From an uncultured Eubacteriales bacterium (lineage in GTDB: Bacteria > Bacillota > Clostridia > Oscillospirales > Oscillospiraceae), in NCBI GenBank assembly GCA_900546295.1, contig URCK01000002.1, positions 1 through 64,000 on the forward strand: a stretch of DNA of 64,000 nucleotides. Reading direction: 5' to 3'. A program made the translations under genes and the position numbers. Each line of letters begins with the position of its first letter. Positions within the stretch are counted from its first letter, which is position 1. Under the pieces are notes generated by a model. That model was not told the origin of the DNA. It ran no database searches and saw nothing but the letters and a program-made list of their open reading frames with translations. Shown here in pieces: positions 15,290 through 24,772 of the stretch.

Positions 15290-16281
15290 TATATCTCCTC
15301 CTTATCAGCATCCCCCTGTTCATACAGGAAGCAGGAAATGGTATGACTGTTCGACACGGTGTAATTGCCGGGTTTTTCCCGGCGGCACCGCTCGGAGCAT
15401 TTCGGGCAGCGATCGCTAAAGCTGCACCCCTCCTGCCGAATCATCGGATCCGGCATCAAGCCGGGAATTGGCGCCAGACGATTCGAATCCTTGTTCATTT
15501 CCGGGATGGAGTGGAACAGGCCCACGGTGTACGGATGATGCTGCGCCGATTCATAAATATCCTGAACCGTGCCGTTCTCTACGATGTGGCCGGCATACAT
15601 GATGGCCACCTTATCACAGGTCTGGGCAACAACGCCGAGGTCGTGTGTGATCAGGATCATACCGGTGTTGAAGCGCTTTTTCAAGTCGTTCATCATTTGC
15701 AGAACCTGTGACTGAATCGTTACGTCAAGCGCGGTTGTCGGTTCATCCGCAAGCAGGAGCTCCGGATTACAGGCCAAGGCGATCGCAATCACGATACGCT
15801 GCTTCATACCGCCGGAAAACTGATGGGGATATTCATTTTTTCGAGAAGGCTGCAGGCCAACGGCAGTAAGCATTTCATCGACACGCTTTTCTCTCTCTTC
15901 CTTATTTAAATCGGTATGCAGCAATACAGCTTCTCCGATCTGCTGGCCCACAGGAAGAATGGGGTTAAGCGAGGTCATGGGATCCTGAAAAATCATGGAG
16001 ACTTTATTACCGCGAATGTTGCGCATTTCAGCTTCACTGATCTTGGTGATCTCTTCTCCGTCCAAAAGAATGCTGCCGCTCTTTATCTCACCGATCCGGT
16101 CGGGAAGGAGGCGAAGGATGCTCAACGCAGTCGTGGTTTTACCGGCACCGGTCTCACCGACCAGTCCGAGCGTCTCGCCCTTTTTTAATGTCAGGTTCAC
16201 GCCGTTGACGGCATAAACGGTGCCATTATGGGTCTTATACTGCACGCAGAGGTCCTTGATTTCCAACAGATTGCTGTCCAT
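15289..16281 (-). CDS. oppD: Oligopeptide ABC transporter ATPase (OppD type)
   Basis: 330 residues. Walker A GETGAGKTT, signature FSGGMKQR, Walker B LLLADEP and the Opp C-terminal extension with CSFSDRCPKC are present. It would form the NBD pair with the OppF product. It follows oppC by 14 nt. Confidence 0.92.
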   Translation of the reverse strand: MDSNLLEIKDLCVQYKTHNGTVYAVNGVNLTLKKGETLGLVGETGAGKTTTALSILRLLPDRIGEIKSGSILLDGEEITKISEAEMRNIRGNKVSMIFQDPMTSLNPILPVGQQIGEAVLLHTDLNKEEREKRVDEMLTAVGLQPSRKNEYPHQFSGGMKQRIVIAIALACNPELLLADEPTTALDVTIQSQVLQMMNDLKKRFNTGMILITHDLGVVAQTCDKVAIMYAGHIVENGTVQDIYESAQHHPYTVGLFHSIPEMNKDSNRLAPIPGLMPDPMIRQEGCSFSDRCPKCSERCRREKPGNYTVSNSHTISCFLYEQGDADKEEI

Positions 16282-16295
16282 GTCATTCCTCCCTC

Positions 16296-17180
16296 TCAGT
16301 TCTTCAGCTTGGGGTCAAGCGCGTCACGGAGGCCATCGCCGATCAGATTGATGGATAGCACCGTGATTGCAACGGCGACGCCCGGAATGATGACCTGCCA
16401 CGGATGGTAACGCATCTGCGCCTTGCTCTCAGCCAGCATCGTGCCCCATTCCGGCTGGGGCGAGGGGACGCCGAGGCCGATAAAGCCAAGTGCGGCGACA
16501 GAGAGCAGAACGGATGCAAGGTTAAGCGTTGCTTGAACGATGATTGGACCGATTGCATTGGGCAGGACGTGGGTAAGTATGATTCTCATATCCTTAGAGC
16601 CATAAGCCACGGCCGCTTCGATGTAGTCTGAGCCTTTCACCTGCAAAACGGCAGAGCGCACAATGCGAACAAAGGGAGGAATCATGGAGATCGTCAGCGC
16701 GATGATCAGGTTTGTCGTGCTGGTTCCGAGAGCCGCTACAACGGTAACAGCCATCAGCGTCATCGGCAGGGCGAGGAAAATATCAACGATACGCATGGTA
16801 ATCGCATCCAGCCAGCCGCCGTAATATGCGCACAGCGAGCCAATCAGACAGCCCAGAACCATTGACGCGCCAACGGTGGTAAGCGATATCACGAGCGATA
16901 ATCGAGCGCCGAAAATGATTCGCGCAAACAGATCGCGCCCGTAGGCGTCCATACCGAGGAGATGCTCTCTGCTCGGCGGAGCGAACTTCTCATAAACATT
17001 CTGTTTAATGGCTTCGTTCTCATAGTCTGCAAATGCAGGGGCGGCGATCGCAAAAAACAGCACAATCAGGAATAAAATCAATCCGAGCATTGCCATTTTA
17101 TTTCGGCTGAAACGATAGCAGATCGAGGCAAACTGTCCTCTGCGGGCGGGAGCCGCAGCAGATGTGTTTTTCTTTTTCAC
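16296..17180 (-). CDS. oppC: Oligopeptide ABC transporter permease (OppC type)
   Basis: 294 residues with a cytoplasmic N-terminus and six membrane segments. The ABC permease contact loop reads EAAVAYGSKDMRIILTHVLPN (about 190-210). Conserved LLGMDAYGRDLFARI precedes the second helix region, as in OppC/DppC. Lies 13 nt after oppB. Confidence 0.92.
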   Translation of the reverse strand: MKKKNTSAAAPARRGQFASICYRFSRNKMAMLGLILFLIVLFFAIAAPAFADYENEAIKQNVYEKFAPPSREHLLGMDAYGRDLFARIIFGARLSLVISLTTVGASMVLGCLIGSLCAYYGGWLDAITMRIVDIFLALPMTLMAVTVVAALGTSTTNLIIALTISMIPPFVRIVRSAVLQVKGSDYIEAAVAYGSKDMRIILTHVLPNAIGPIIVQATLNLASVLLSVAALGFIGLGVPSPQPEWGTMLAESKAQMRYHPWQVIIPGVAVAITVLSINLIGDGLRDALDPKLKN

Positions 17181-17193
17181 TGTTCCGCCCTCC

Positions 17194-18123
17194 CTATTTC
17201 ACGATCTGGCTGCGAAGCCGCGGGTCAATGTAAATGTACAGAATATCGATCAGCAGATTGATCACGCCGATCACAGCAGCGATGAAAAGGACCCCGATCA
17301 TAACGACGGGCATATCATACTTGAAAATTCCCTGCAGCAGATAGGTGCCGACGCCGGGGAGCGCGAAGATGGTCTCCGTGACGATCGCACCGCCGAGGGT
17401 TTGTCCAAGAATGATGCCAACAACGGTCACCATCGGCAAAAGCGCATTGCGCAGTTCATGAATCATGACGATGCGCATCGGCTTGGCGCCCTTGGCTTTG
17501 GCCGTCTGCACATAGTCTGCACGGATGACCTCGAGCATCGTAGAGCGAGTCATTCGGATCATCTGCGCGGCCATTGCCGCCGAAAGGGTGATCCACGGCA
17601 GAATATAATGGAGGACCGAGCCTCCTCCGGTTGCCGGAAGCCAGTCCAGATCCAGCGAGAACTTCAGTATCAGGAGCAAGCCCAGCCAGAAGGCAGGGAG
17701 AGAGGTGAGCAGCATAGCAAGGAGTCTTGTAACGTTATCAAAAATGCTATACTGTTTGATTGCTGAAATAATGCCAACTGGGACGCCCAGCAGAATAACC
17801 AGCACAATGGTTCCGGCGGTCAATGCCATGGTAGAGGGAATCCTCTGGAGGAACTCCGTCTTAATGGAAGTATTGGAAGACCATGACACGCCGGGATCGC
17901 CAGTCAGCAGGCCCTTCATATAATCAAAATACCGTTCGAGGAAGGGATCGTTCAGCCCGTGTTCCTCATTCCACTTTTCGATACCCTCAGGTGTGGCAGA
18001 AACGCCGAGCTGCACGGATGCAACATTCGCCGGCATCATGGCCAAAATGCTGAACACCAAAAAAGAGACACCGAGAAGCACAGGAATGAGAATGAGCAGG
18101 CGTTTTGTAATGTATTTTACCAT
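17194..18123 (-). CDS. oppB: Oligopeptide ABC transporter permease (OppB type)
   Basis: 309 residues with six membrane helices, the N-terminal MVKYITKRLL signature of OppB/DppB and the contact loop QTAKAKGAKPMRI. ATG at 18123 is chosen: GGAG lies upstream, and the longer frame would run through the stem-loop at 18166-18193. Confidence 0.92.
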   Translation of the reverse strand: MVKYITKRLLILIPVLLGVSFLVFSILAMMPANVASVQLGVSATPEGIEKWNEEHGLNDPFLERYFDYMKGLLTGDPGVSWSSNTSIKTEFLQRIPSTMALTAGTIVLVILLGVPVGIISAIKQYSIFDNVTRLLAMLLTSLPAFWLGLLLILKFSLDLDWLPATGGGSVLHYILPWITLSAAMAAQMIRMTRSTMLEVIRADYVQTAKAKGAKPMRIVMIHELRNALLPMVTVVGIILGQTLGGAIVTETIFALPGVGTYLLQGIFKYDMPVVMIGVLFIAAVIGVINLLIDILYIYIDPRLRSQIVK

Positions 18124-18165
18124 ATGGCTCGTGCTCCTCTCAATGTGTTTGGTTTGTTTGGTATA

Positions 18166-18193
18166 CCGCGTGGAGCCAAATGGCTCCACGCGG
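18166..18193 (-). promoter_or_regulatory. Intercistronic stem-loop oppA/oppB
   Basis: 12-bp perfect arms CCGCGTGGAGCC/GGCTCCACGCGG with a 4-nt loop and no T run. Such structures after binding-protein genes usually protect the upstream mRNA, so more OppA than permease is made. Confidence 0.65.
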
Positions 18194-18218
18194 CAATGGA
18201 AGCAAGGAAGCGCAGGGA

Positions 18219-19739
18219 TTATTGCCAAGACCAGTCGTACACAAAGTGGCAGTAGATATCGTTTTGCTTATCTACACCCTTAAGGTCGGCATTGTAGGCA
18301 ACTGCATTGGCGGGCTGGAGTAGCGGAACACAGATTGCTTCATCATCGATGATCTTCTGCACCTCGGTGTAGCACTGCTTGCGGGCGGCGGGGTCAGATG
18401 TCACGCGCGCCTCGTCCAGAATCTTATCCATATCCTTGTTAAACGCCATAAAGTAGTGCTGGCCGGACGTGCTGTAGAAATACAGATAGTTGCCGTCGCA
18501 GTCGTTTACGGGCCAAGAGGTACCTGTGACCGCCAACTGATAATTGCCAGCGTAAACGGATGACCAATAGGTCGAGCGGTCAATCTGCTCAGTCGTCACA
18601 TTAAAGCCGACCTCACGAAGCATCCCTTCGATCGTGATAGCGGGATACAGATACATCGCGGTATCCGGCGCAAGGATAGAGATGTCTACGGAGCTCACAC
18701 CGGTTTCTGCCTTATACTGCTCGAGATAGGCCTTGGCCTTTTCAACATCGTAGCTGTAGGGCGGCGTGTAGTCATCCTCCGGGGAGCACGGAACACTGGA
18801 GGGGAAAACGGTATTCATTGTAACACCGAGGCCCTCGGACCCGCCAACCAGTACCGCATCCTTATCAATGGCGTACTGTGCCGCCTTGCGTGCAAGAATG
18901 TTATCAAAGGGAGGCTTGTTCTGGCAGAAGCTCAGCCAGTTGTTGCCGCGGAAGAGGGTCTGCTGCCAGACGAGGTGACTGTCGCTCTCCACGGTATCCT
19001 TTGCTGTCAGGCTACAATGTGTGAGGAAATCGATCTCGCCCTTCTGAAGCGCGGCGATCTGCGTGGTAGGATCGGTGATGATCTTAAAGGTCAGATCCTT
19101 GATCGCAGCTTCGCCGAGGTAGTAATCTTCAAAAGCAACAAGCTCGATGCTGTCGCCGGAGTTTCTTGAAACGAACTTATACGGGCCGGTACCAATGGGA
19201 GATGACTCATAGTCCGTATTGTTGGCGGAGGAAACGCGGCCGTAGGTGGACAAGGTCTCATACGTGCCGGCGAACGGGGCGGTCATATGAACCTCAACCG
19301 TATATTCGTCAACAACGGTGCAGTCCTTCATGTTGGTCATCGATGCGCCGGTCGCAGCCGAATCAATGGAACGGTTAATGGAATATGCGACGTCCTCGGC
19401 GGTCATATTGCTGCCGTCGTGCAGCTTAACATCCTGCCGCAGGTGGAATGTATAGGTCATTTCGTCATCCGAAAGGCTCCACGACTCAGCCAGCTTGGGC
19501 GCCCAGTTGCCGTCCTTGTCCTTTACGATCAGCGTATCGTAGAGCTGGCGATAAAGAATCGTGCTGATCTGGTCGGTGGTGTAGACAGGGTCAAGCGACG
19601 CAATATCGCTGGTCAGTCCGTACTTCACATCCGTGCGGCCGCTGTTATCCTGCTGCGTGGTACCGTTATCCTTGCTGCCGCAAGCGGTACAGGATATGAT
19701 CAAAAGAAGCGCCAAAGCTGTAGACAGGATTTTCTTCAT
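18219..19739 (-). CDS. oppA: Peptide-binding lipoprotein (SBP family 5)
   Basis: 506-residue extracellular solute-binding protein. The signal peptide (1-19) ends in a lipobox before Cys20, so it is membrane-anchored outside. The family-5 pattern is clear: KLAESWSLSDDEMTYTFHLR then VKLHDGSNMTAEDVAYSINR in the first third. It binds peptides or related compounds and delivers them to the OppBC channel. GGAGGAAC precedes the ATG. It is the second gene of the operon, after the M19-like gene. Confidence 0.92.
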   Translation of the reverse strand: MKKILSTALALLLIISCTACGSKDNGTTQQDNSGRTDVKYGLTSDIASLDPVYTTDQISTILYRQLYDTLIVKDKDGNWAPKLAESWSLSDDEMTYTFHLRQDVKLHDGSNMTAEDVAYSINRSIDSAATGASMTNMKDCTVVDEYTVEVHMTAPFAGTYETLSTYGRVSSANNTDYESSPIGTGPYKFVSRNSGDSIELVAFEDYYLGEAAIKDLTFKIITDPTTQIAALQKGEIDFLTHCSLTAKDTVESDSHLVWQQTLFRGNNWLSFCQNKPPFDNILARKAAQYAIDKDAVLVGGSEGLGVTMNTVFPSSVPCSPEDDYTPPYSYDVEKAKAYLEQYKAETGVSSVDISILAPDTAMYLYPAITIEGMLREVGFNVTTEQIDRSTYWSSVYAGNYQLAVTGTSWPVNDCDGNYLYFYSTSGQHYFMAFNKDMDKILDEARVTSDPAARKQCYTEVQKIIDDEAICVPLLQPANAVAYNADLKGVDKQNDIYCHFVYDWSWQ

Positions 19740-19789
19740 CTGTAAGTTCCTCCGTTTCTATTTTTTTCGGCATCAAGCTACTTCTGCGT

Positions 19790-20917
19790 TTATTTGCGCC
19801 AGGTCTGTTCGAAAACGCGCAGGAAGTTCTCACCCAGAACCTTTTTGATATCGGCCTCATGGAAGCCGCGGCGGAGCATGTGCTCGACAATGTTGACAAT
19901 GTTGGCAAGGCTGTAAAGGCCTTCAGGGAAAGCGCTGCGCTTTCCGCGGCCAGCCTCAGCGCCGGCCAGATAAACATCGCGGTTAGGAGCGACGAGCTGC
20001 ATGAGATGGCGGGTATCGTGGCGGTCATAGGCCCCCGGCTCGGCGTTGGAGTCGATGCCGATGCCGACATGGTCGATACCGACCAGATCCGCATAATAGG
20101 AAATCGCATCCACAAAGTCCTCAATGCAAGGAAGGTGGTCGTGCGTCCACAAAATTGGAACATAGGAGCAAACGCCAATCACGCCGCCCATTTCGGCACA
20201 TTTCTTGGCCGCTTCATCGGAGATGTTACGCGGATGATCGAAGAGTTTTCTGGGGTTGGAGTGGCTGAAGATCGGCGGCTTGGTGCACACATCCATCGCT
20301 TCCATCGCCGAACGCGGGGAGATGTGGCTGATGTCGACGGTAATGCCGGCCTTTTCAAGCCCCGCAATCAGCTGCTTGCCCATCGCGGAAAGCCCGCCGT
20401 CCACATCGCAAAGGCAGCCATCCGTTGCAAAGGTGCGCTGGTTGTATCCGATCTGGATCACTCGCATGCCAAGACGGGCAAAGGCCTCCGCAGAACCTTC
20501 GAGGTTTGCGTGCTCTACAAAGCGAGGATTCTGCGCACCGAGAATCATGGCGATTTTGCCATTTTTCTTGGCATTGCGGATATCATCGGCAGTTTCCGCC
20601 AGAACAAAGTGATCTGGATTATTGGTAATTGCCTCGTAATGGTCGATGATTGAACTGACAGCGCTGCCCATCCCGGCAAGATTCTGAGGGACCGTCAGGT
20701 TCAAAGCGGTTGCACCGGACTCTTTCAGGTGCCAGTTATAGGATTCAAGATAGAAACTGCAGGTATCAATGACGATAGACTCGCGGTGAATCCGCTTTGC
20801 TTCCGGGGACACGGCTGCGTTGACGGATAGGGCATACGCCTTATTTTCGGGATCATCTGTGCTGTAGTAGGCCATAATCGCATCCTGTGCAATCTTTACA
20901 CGCTCAAGTTCTGTCAT
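19790..20917 (-). CDS. M19 (renal dipeptidase) family protein with altered metal site
   Basis: 375 residues, cytoplasmic, with the M19 barrel fold pattern. Family members hydrolyse dipeptides with two zinc ions held by HxD, Glu, His and His. Here the second-site histidines are kept (His198 in VDISHIS, His219 in FSHSN), as are RNISDE and Asp289. But the usual HxD near the N-terminus reads C53-S-F55 (IDTCSFYLE), and the bridging Glu is Gln129 (GAQNP). A two-zinc dipeptidase is therefore doubtful; it may have one metal, another chemistry, or a binding role. It is the first gene of the opp operon. Confidence 0.85.
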   Translation of the reverse strand: MTELERVKIAQDAIMAYYSTDDPENKAYALSVNAAVSPEAKRIHRESIVIDTCSFYLESYNWHLKESGATALNLTVPQNLAGMGSAVSSIIDHYEAITNNPDHFVLAETADDIRNAKKNGKIAMILGAQNPRFVEHANLEGSAEAFARLGMRVIQIGYNQRTFATDGCLCDVDGGLSAMGKQLIAGLEKAGITVDISHISPRSAMEAMDVCTKPPIFSHSNPRKLFDHPRNISDEAAKKCAEMGGVIGVCSYVPILWTHDHLPCIEDFVDAISYYADLVGIDHVGIGIDSNAEPGAYDRHDTRHLMQLVAPNRDVYLAGAEAGRGKRSAFPEGLYSLANIVNIVEHMLRRGFHEADIKKVLGENFLRVFEQTWRK

Positions 20918-20962
20918 ATTGCAGACCTCCTTTTTTGTTTCCCATTACTGGAATGTGCCTCT

Positions 20963-20996
20963 ATGATACACCGCTAATTGAAACGTGTCAATTAGC
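20963..20996 (-). promoter_or_regulatory. Operon promoter with LacI-type operator
   Basis: Minus-strand TTGACA (20991-20986) and TATCAT (20968-20963) with 17-bp spacing. Overlapping the -35 and spacer is a 24-bp palindrome (20973-20996) with arms GCTAATTG/CAATTAGC and a central CG, the hallmark of LacI-family operators. A bound repressor would block the M19-opp operon. Confidence 0.85.
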
Positions 20997-21068
20997 AAAT
21001 ATGAATATATATTTACCATATTGATGTTTAAATTCACCAATTCTGTTAATAATCTACGTTTTTCCAGC

Positions 21069-21097
21069 TTGACACAGAGAAGCCAACATGTTATCGT
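21069..21097 (+). promoter_or_regulatory. Probable promoter of the LacI-SBP gene
   Basis: TTGACA at 21069-21074 and TATCGT at 21092-21097, 17-bp spacing, 66 bp before the ATG. Confidence 0.55.
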
Positions 21098-21162
21098 ATA
21101 AATAATAAATCCGGCTCTTTGTATGGATTGATACGTTAAAATATTGAACCTTGGAGGGTCGC

Positions 21163-23349
21163 ATGATTACTGTAAAGGACATCGCACGTTTAGCCAGCGT
21201 ATCTCAGGGAACGGTTTCCAACGTTCTCAATAACCGCGGAAATGTCAGCGCGGAGAAAATTCAGCGCGTCACAGACGCCGCAAAGCAATTGGGCTATGTG
21301 GCAAACGCTCAGGCAAAGCTGCTGCGAAAGGACATTCCCCTTTCCAACCATATTGCCGTCATCCTGCCAAACATCGATGAAAAGCGGTATACTTACTTTT
21401 TCAATGGCATCAAGCTCATACTGGAAGAGAAGGGGTATACACCGCTCCTTTTTGTGACAGATGAGTCCCCCTACCGGGAGGAACAAATCGCCACGCATGT
21501 TGCCGAAATGCGCGTATCCGGTATCGTAACAGTGACCTCCGCGCTCTCTCACCAAAACATCTATCAAAGCGCACTTGACAGCGGGGCCAGAATCCTGTAT
21601 GCCTTCCGCAATGTGCCGCATGCCGGAAGCTATATTGGATTTGACTTTTATGAGATCGGTCGTGAAATCGGAAAATACGCCGATCAGAAGAACTATCGAA
21701 GGATCGCCGTGATCAGCGATCCAGAAAGCTGTCCGGAAAACAGGGATTTTGTTGCCGGCGTGCGAGAAGTGCTGCAAGCAACAGATCCATCGCGCTGCAT
21801 TCAGGTGAAGACCGCAGATTGGCTGAATATATCCGTATCGCCGTTCGACTTTTTCGATGGCTGTCAGGAAGCGCCGGACGCCATCATTCTTTCCAACTCC
21901 TCGTTTCTTCCCAAAGTAGAATTGGCATTTTCCGTCTTTGCAGGAGATTGGTGTCCGCCGATCATCACCGTGTCCAGCGAAAGCAACTTGCAGGAGCAGA
22001 CCCGGGTAACAACCTATTCTCTGGATTATCTTTACGCCGGGATTCAGGCCGCGCACAATCTTTTGGCAGATCTCAACAATTCTTTGCAGACAGACCGGAC
22101 CATTTTGCAAGGCGGCGGTCTGCACCGGCTCGCAGCAGTGCCTCCCGTTCATTGCGAAAAAACCAAGTTGCGCATTTTGCTGTCCAGAAGCGAATCCAAC
22201 ACTGCACTCCAACGCATTGCGCCGAAATTTGAACGTCTCACCGGAATATCGGTCGACTTCACAGAAATATCCCTCTCAGAAATATTCTCAGAGACACTTC
22301 TGGCTGCTAAAAACGGCAGTTTCGATTTGGTACGCAGCAACATGAGCTGCCTGCCGCTTCTCCCGGATGACATTTTCTACACCTTCGACAAGGCAGAGTT
22401 CCATGAAATCACCCAGCACATGATCCCTCGCATCACCAAAGATTTTTCTTATATCAAGGGCAAGCCGCAGGCAATTCCGTTTGATATCGGTCTTGATATG
22501 ATGGTCTATCGCAAGGATCTCTTTGAAGACCCGCTGCTCAAGCGCATGTACTACGAGCAAAGCGGAAAAATGCTTGAGGTTCCGTCAACATTCGAGCAAT
22601 ATGAGCAGGTCGTCCGCTTCTTCGACAGAGAGAGCAATCCACACTCTCCCGTCCAGTGCGGGACCGGCATGAACTGGGACTCTCCGGTGGAGCTGAGTTC
22701 CTCCTTTTTCCTGCGATATATCAACTTTGTGAAGGACCATAAATTCAAGCGTGGCAAGACCAGAATTGAAGAGGACGCCGTCTTAAAGGCCCTTGAAAAC
22801 ATCTATGTCTGTGGGCAGCACGCGCTTCCCGTGCAAGGGAAGCAATGGGTCGGCGCAACGCTGGACAACTTCATTTCCGGACAGACGGCAGTCGAATTTG
22901 TCTTTTTAAACTATGCCTCCAATATCGCGCATCTGCAAAAAATCATCTACGGCGGCAAAGTCGGCTGCGCCAATGTGCCGGGTGGGATATCATATATTAC
23001 CGGCGGCTCATTTTCTATTTTCAACCGCTCGCCCAACATTTCCGCCGCAAGAGAATTCCTTCACTGGATATCGTCCTATCCGCAGACAGAACTATTCACT
23101 CTTTACGGTGGTCTATCCCCTTATGCAAAGGTTTATCAAAAAAGCGAGATTCTGATGCAGTATCCCTGGTACAGCTACCTACAGGATAAACTGGAAAGCG
23201 CCATCGGCCGTGAGATCTGGGATGTTTTCAATCAGAACAAATGCACGCTTCTGCAAATGCCGCTATTGCAAGGGATCACGCAGGGACAGCAGCGGCCGGA
23301 GCAGGTTTTGCCGCAGATGATGGATATCCTTCAAGAGGCCTTGTTGTAA
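21163..23349 (+). CDS. LacI regulator fused to a solute-binding-protein domain
   Basis: 728 residues in three parts. Residues 1-50 are a LacI HTH (VKDIARLASVSQGTVSNVLN and the hinge helix). Residues 55-320 are a LacI-type periplasmic-binding-like sensor. From about 335 to the end the sequence is that of an extracellular solute-binding protein of family 1, with the alpha-beta pattern and Trp/Tyr-rich clefts, but with no signal peptide, so it stays in the cytoplasm. The start at 21163 is set by GGAGGG; a TTG at 21151 lies inside that site. It is divergent from the peptide operon and next to a LacI-type operator, so it is the likely repressor. Two ligand inputs are possible. Confidence 0.88.
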   Translation: MITVKDIARLASVSQGTVSNVLNNRGNVSAEKIQRVTDAAKQLGYVANAQAKLLRKDIPLSNHIAVILPNIDEKRYTYFFNGIKLILEEKGYTPLLFVTDESPYREEQIATHVAEMRVSGIVTVTSALSHQNIYQSALDSGARILYAFRNVPHAGSYIGFDFYEIGREIGKYADQKNYRRIAVISDPESCPENRDFVAGVREVLQATDPSRCIQVKTADWLNISVSPFDFFDGCQEAPDAIILSNSSFLPKVELAFSVFAGDWCPPIITVSSESNLQEQTRVTTYSLDYLYAGIQAAHNLLADLNNSLQTDRTILQGGGLHRLAAVPPVHCEKTKLRILLSRSESNTALQRIAPKFERLTGISVDFTEISLSEIFSETLLAAKNGSFDLVRSNMSCLPLLPDDIFYTFDKAEFHEITQHMIPRITKDFSYIKGKPQAIPFDIGLDMMVYRKDLFEDPLLKRMYYEQSGKMLEVPSTFEQYEQVVRFFDRESNPHSPVQCGTGMNWDSPVELSSSFFLRYINFVKDHKFKRGKTRIEEDAVLKALENIYVCGQHALPVQGKQWVGATLDNFISGQTAVEFVFLNYASNIAHLQKIIYGGKVGCANVPGGISYITGGSFSIFNRSPNISAAREFLHWISSYPQTELFTLYGGLSPYAKVYQKSEILMQYPWYSYLQDKLESAIGREIWDVFNQNKCTLLQMPLLQGITQGQQRPEQVLPQMMDILQEALL

Positions 23350-24219
23350 AAAGGCCGTCCTTCACGCTTGTCACCGCACCTGTCAGCCTTGTCTCGCATT
23401 TTGCCATAGCCCTTTGTATTTTATGTGCCAGTCATAGTATGCAGCAGGGCCATTGGGCTCGATTAGCTTTTCCGTCCGTCAAGTATACTCTCCCCCCCCC
23501 GCTTTTGTTCCCCTCATGCAGAAATGCCGCAGAGGATAACCTCTTAGCTCTCAGCCCTTTTAATGGAATCAAAGCGGAATTAGGAATCGGAAGAATTTGA
23601 CCTGATTTCATAAATCTATAAAGAAGCATAAATGCCCGTAAATCCTTACGGGAACAAGCTTTTTCAAATTTCAAGGGGTATAAAACTCCACGCTGTTTCA
23701 TAAAGCTGCACGCCAAAATGGCACAGTCGTGGTACAGTAGATTGAAGTGCCGAGAAAAGCCCCTATGCAAAGATAATTATACTATGACGGTAAAAAGCGA
23801 AAGCGGATGTCAGACAGAACGAATGAAAATATGCCGTGATAAGGGTTGAAAATCATGGATTTTCTTTGCTGTAAGCAATGTGGGAAAACTTCCCCCTGTG
23901 ATAATACTCCTTGAATGGATTTGGCGTTAGAGCGCAAATAAGTGTTGATTTTGGCGCTGTTTTGAAGCCGCCGGAGCACAACGGATAAGCGCTTTTGCGT
24001 CGCCTGTTTAGGCGCCGTCAGCCGATCGTTCACAATCATGTGATTTGGAACTCTACCGCGCTCAGCCAGACCCACAGTCCAAGTTACCTGAAAAGCCCAA
24101 TCAACCAGCGCGGGAAAGCAAGACCACAGTTGTCGCACGGAAAGGGAAAACGGAAAAGGAAATAGAACTGAAAACGCATCCGTCTGGCTTTACAAAGCTG
24201 GACGGATGCGCTTAGCAAT
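23350..24219. other. 870-bp region with no supported gene
   Basis: Frames present here have no ribosome sites, no recognisable domains and irregular composition. One minus-strand reading near 24090 gives a CxxC-containing fragment that might be a gene relic. A run of nine C residues lies at 23492-23500. It probably marks the left edge of the second mobile element; no attachment repeat matching the right end was found. Confidence 0.5.
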
Positions 24220-24489
24220 TCATAAATTCAAAAGCTCAATATCGTGCGTCAGCACATCCGCATATTGCAGCGCATGGCGCTTCGGCTGCCCGGACGAATC
24301 TTCCTCCACCTGAAAGATGTGCCGGTAGACGCCCGTGATCCTCACCGGAACATCGTTCAAATGCAGCCTTGGCTGCCGGAGAGACACATTGATGCGGATA
24401 TTGGGGTCGCTCCGGTAACGCTCTGAAATGCGCCGCCGGATCTGTTGAAGCTCATAAATATCATTCATCATATCCACGCTTTCTATCAC
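24220..24489 (-). CDS. Veg-like small protein
   Basis: 89 residues. The C-terminal part (VRITGVYRHIFQVEE then HALQYADVLTHDIELL) matches the pattern of the Veg/DUF1021 family, small beta-barrel proteins of Firmicutes linked to biofilm gene control. The N-terminus is different, so this is an accessory-element version. It follows the 82-aa gene with a hairpin between. Confidence 0.6.
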   Translation of the reverse strand: MIESVDMMNDIYELQQIRRRISERYRSDPNIRINVSLRQPRLHLNDVPVRITGVYRHIFQVEEDSSGQPKRHALQYADVLTHDIELLNL

Positions 24490-24519
24490 AAACCCGCCTG
24501 ACTTCCATCAGGCGGGTTT
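24490..24519. terminator. Hairpin between small accessory genes
   Basis: 12-bp arms AAACCCGCCTGA/TCAGGCGGGTTT with a 6-nt loop. Confidence 0.65.
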
Positions 24520-24523
24520 GGCG

Positions 24524-24772
24524 TTAGTTGAAGTATTCGCTTACATCAGCTTTGTCGTTATACTGCTTGCGGACGCGGACCAGCACAGAGCCGCCGGCCT
24601 GCTCGGTTTCCTCGGTAATCTGATACCGGGTACGGCTTCTGTCCATCATCGCCTTATAGCGGCTCACTTCGTCGTGGTTGACCTTGAGCTGCTGCTCATG
24701 GGTCAAGCCGCAATCGTCCTTTTGTGCAAATACCAGTGTTTGCAGGATGCAGGCTGCTTTTACACGCTTCAT
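24524..24772 (-). CDS. Conserved accessory protein (82 aa)
   Basis: 82 residues, starting MKRVKAACILQTLVF, with GGAGGTG upstream. I recall similar proteins from integrative elements of gut Clostridia; no function is known. Its ATG directly follows the stop of the upstream small frame (TGAATG), so translation is coupled. Confidence 0.65.
   Translation of the reverse strand: MKRVKAACILQTLVFAQKDDCGLTHEQQLKVNHDEVSRYKAMMDRSRTRYQITEETEQAGGSVLVRVRKQYNDKADVSEYFN

Noticed and set aside
23485..23505. Phase-variable poly-C tract
   Set aside because: A run of nine C lies in gene-free sequence, so there is no frame or promoter to switch.
23782..24138. Minus-strand frame of about 118 aa
   Set aside because: No ribosome site, no domain, unusual composition; possibly a relic in another frame.
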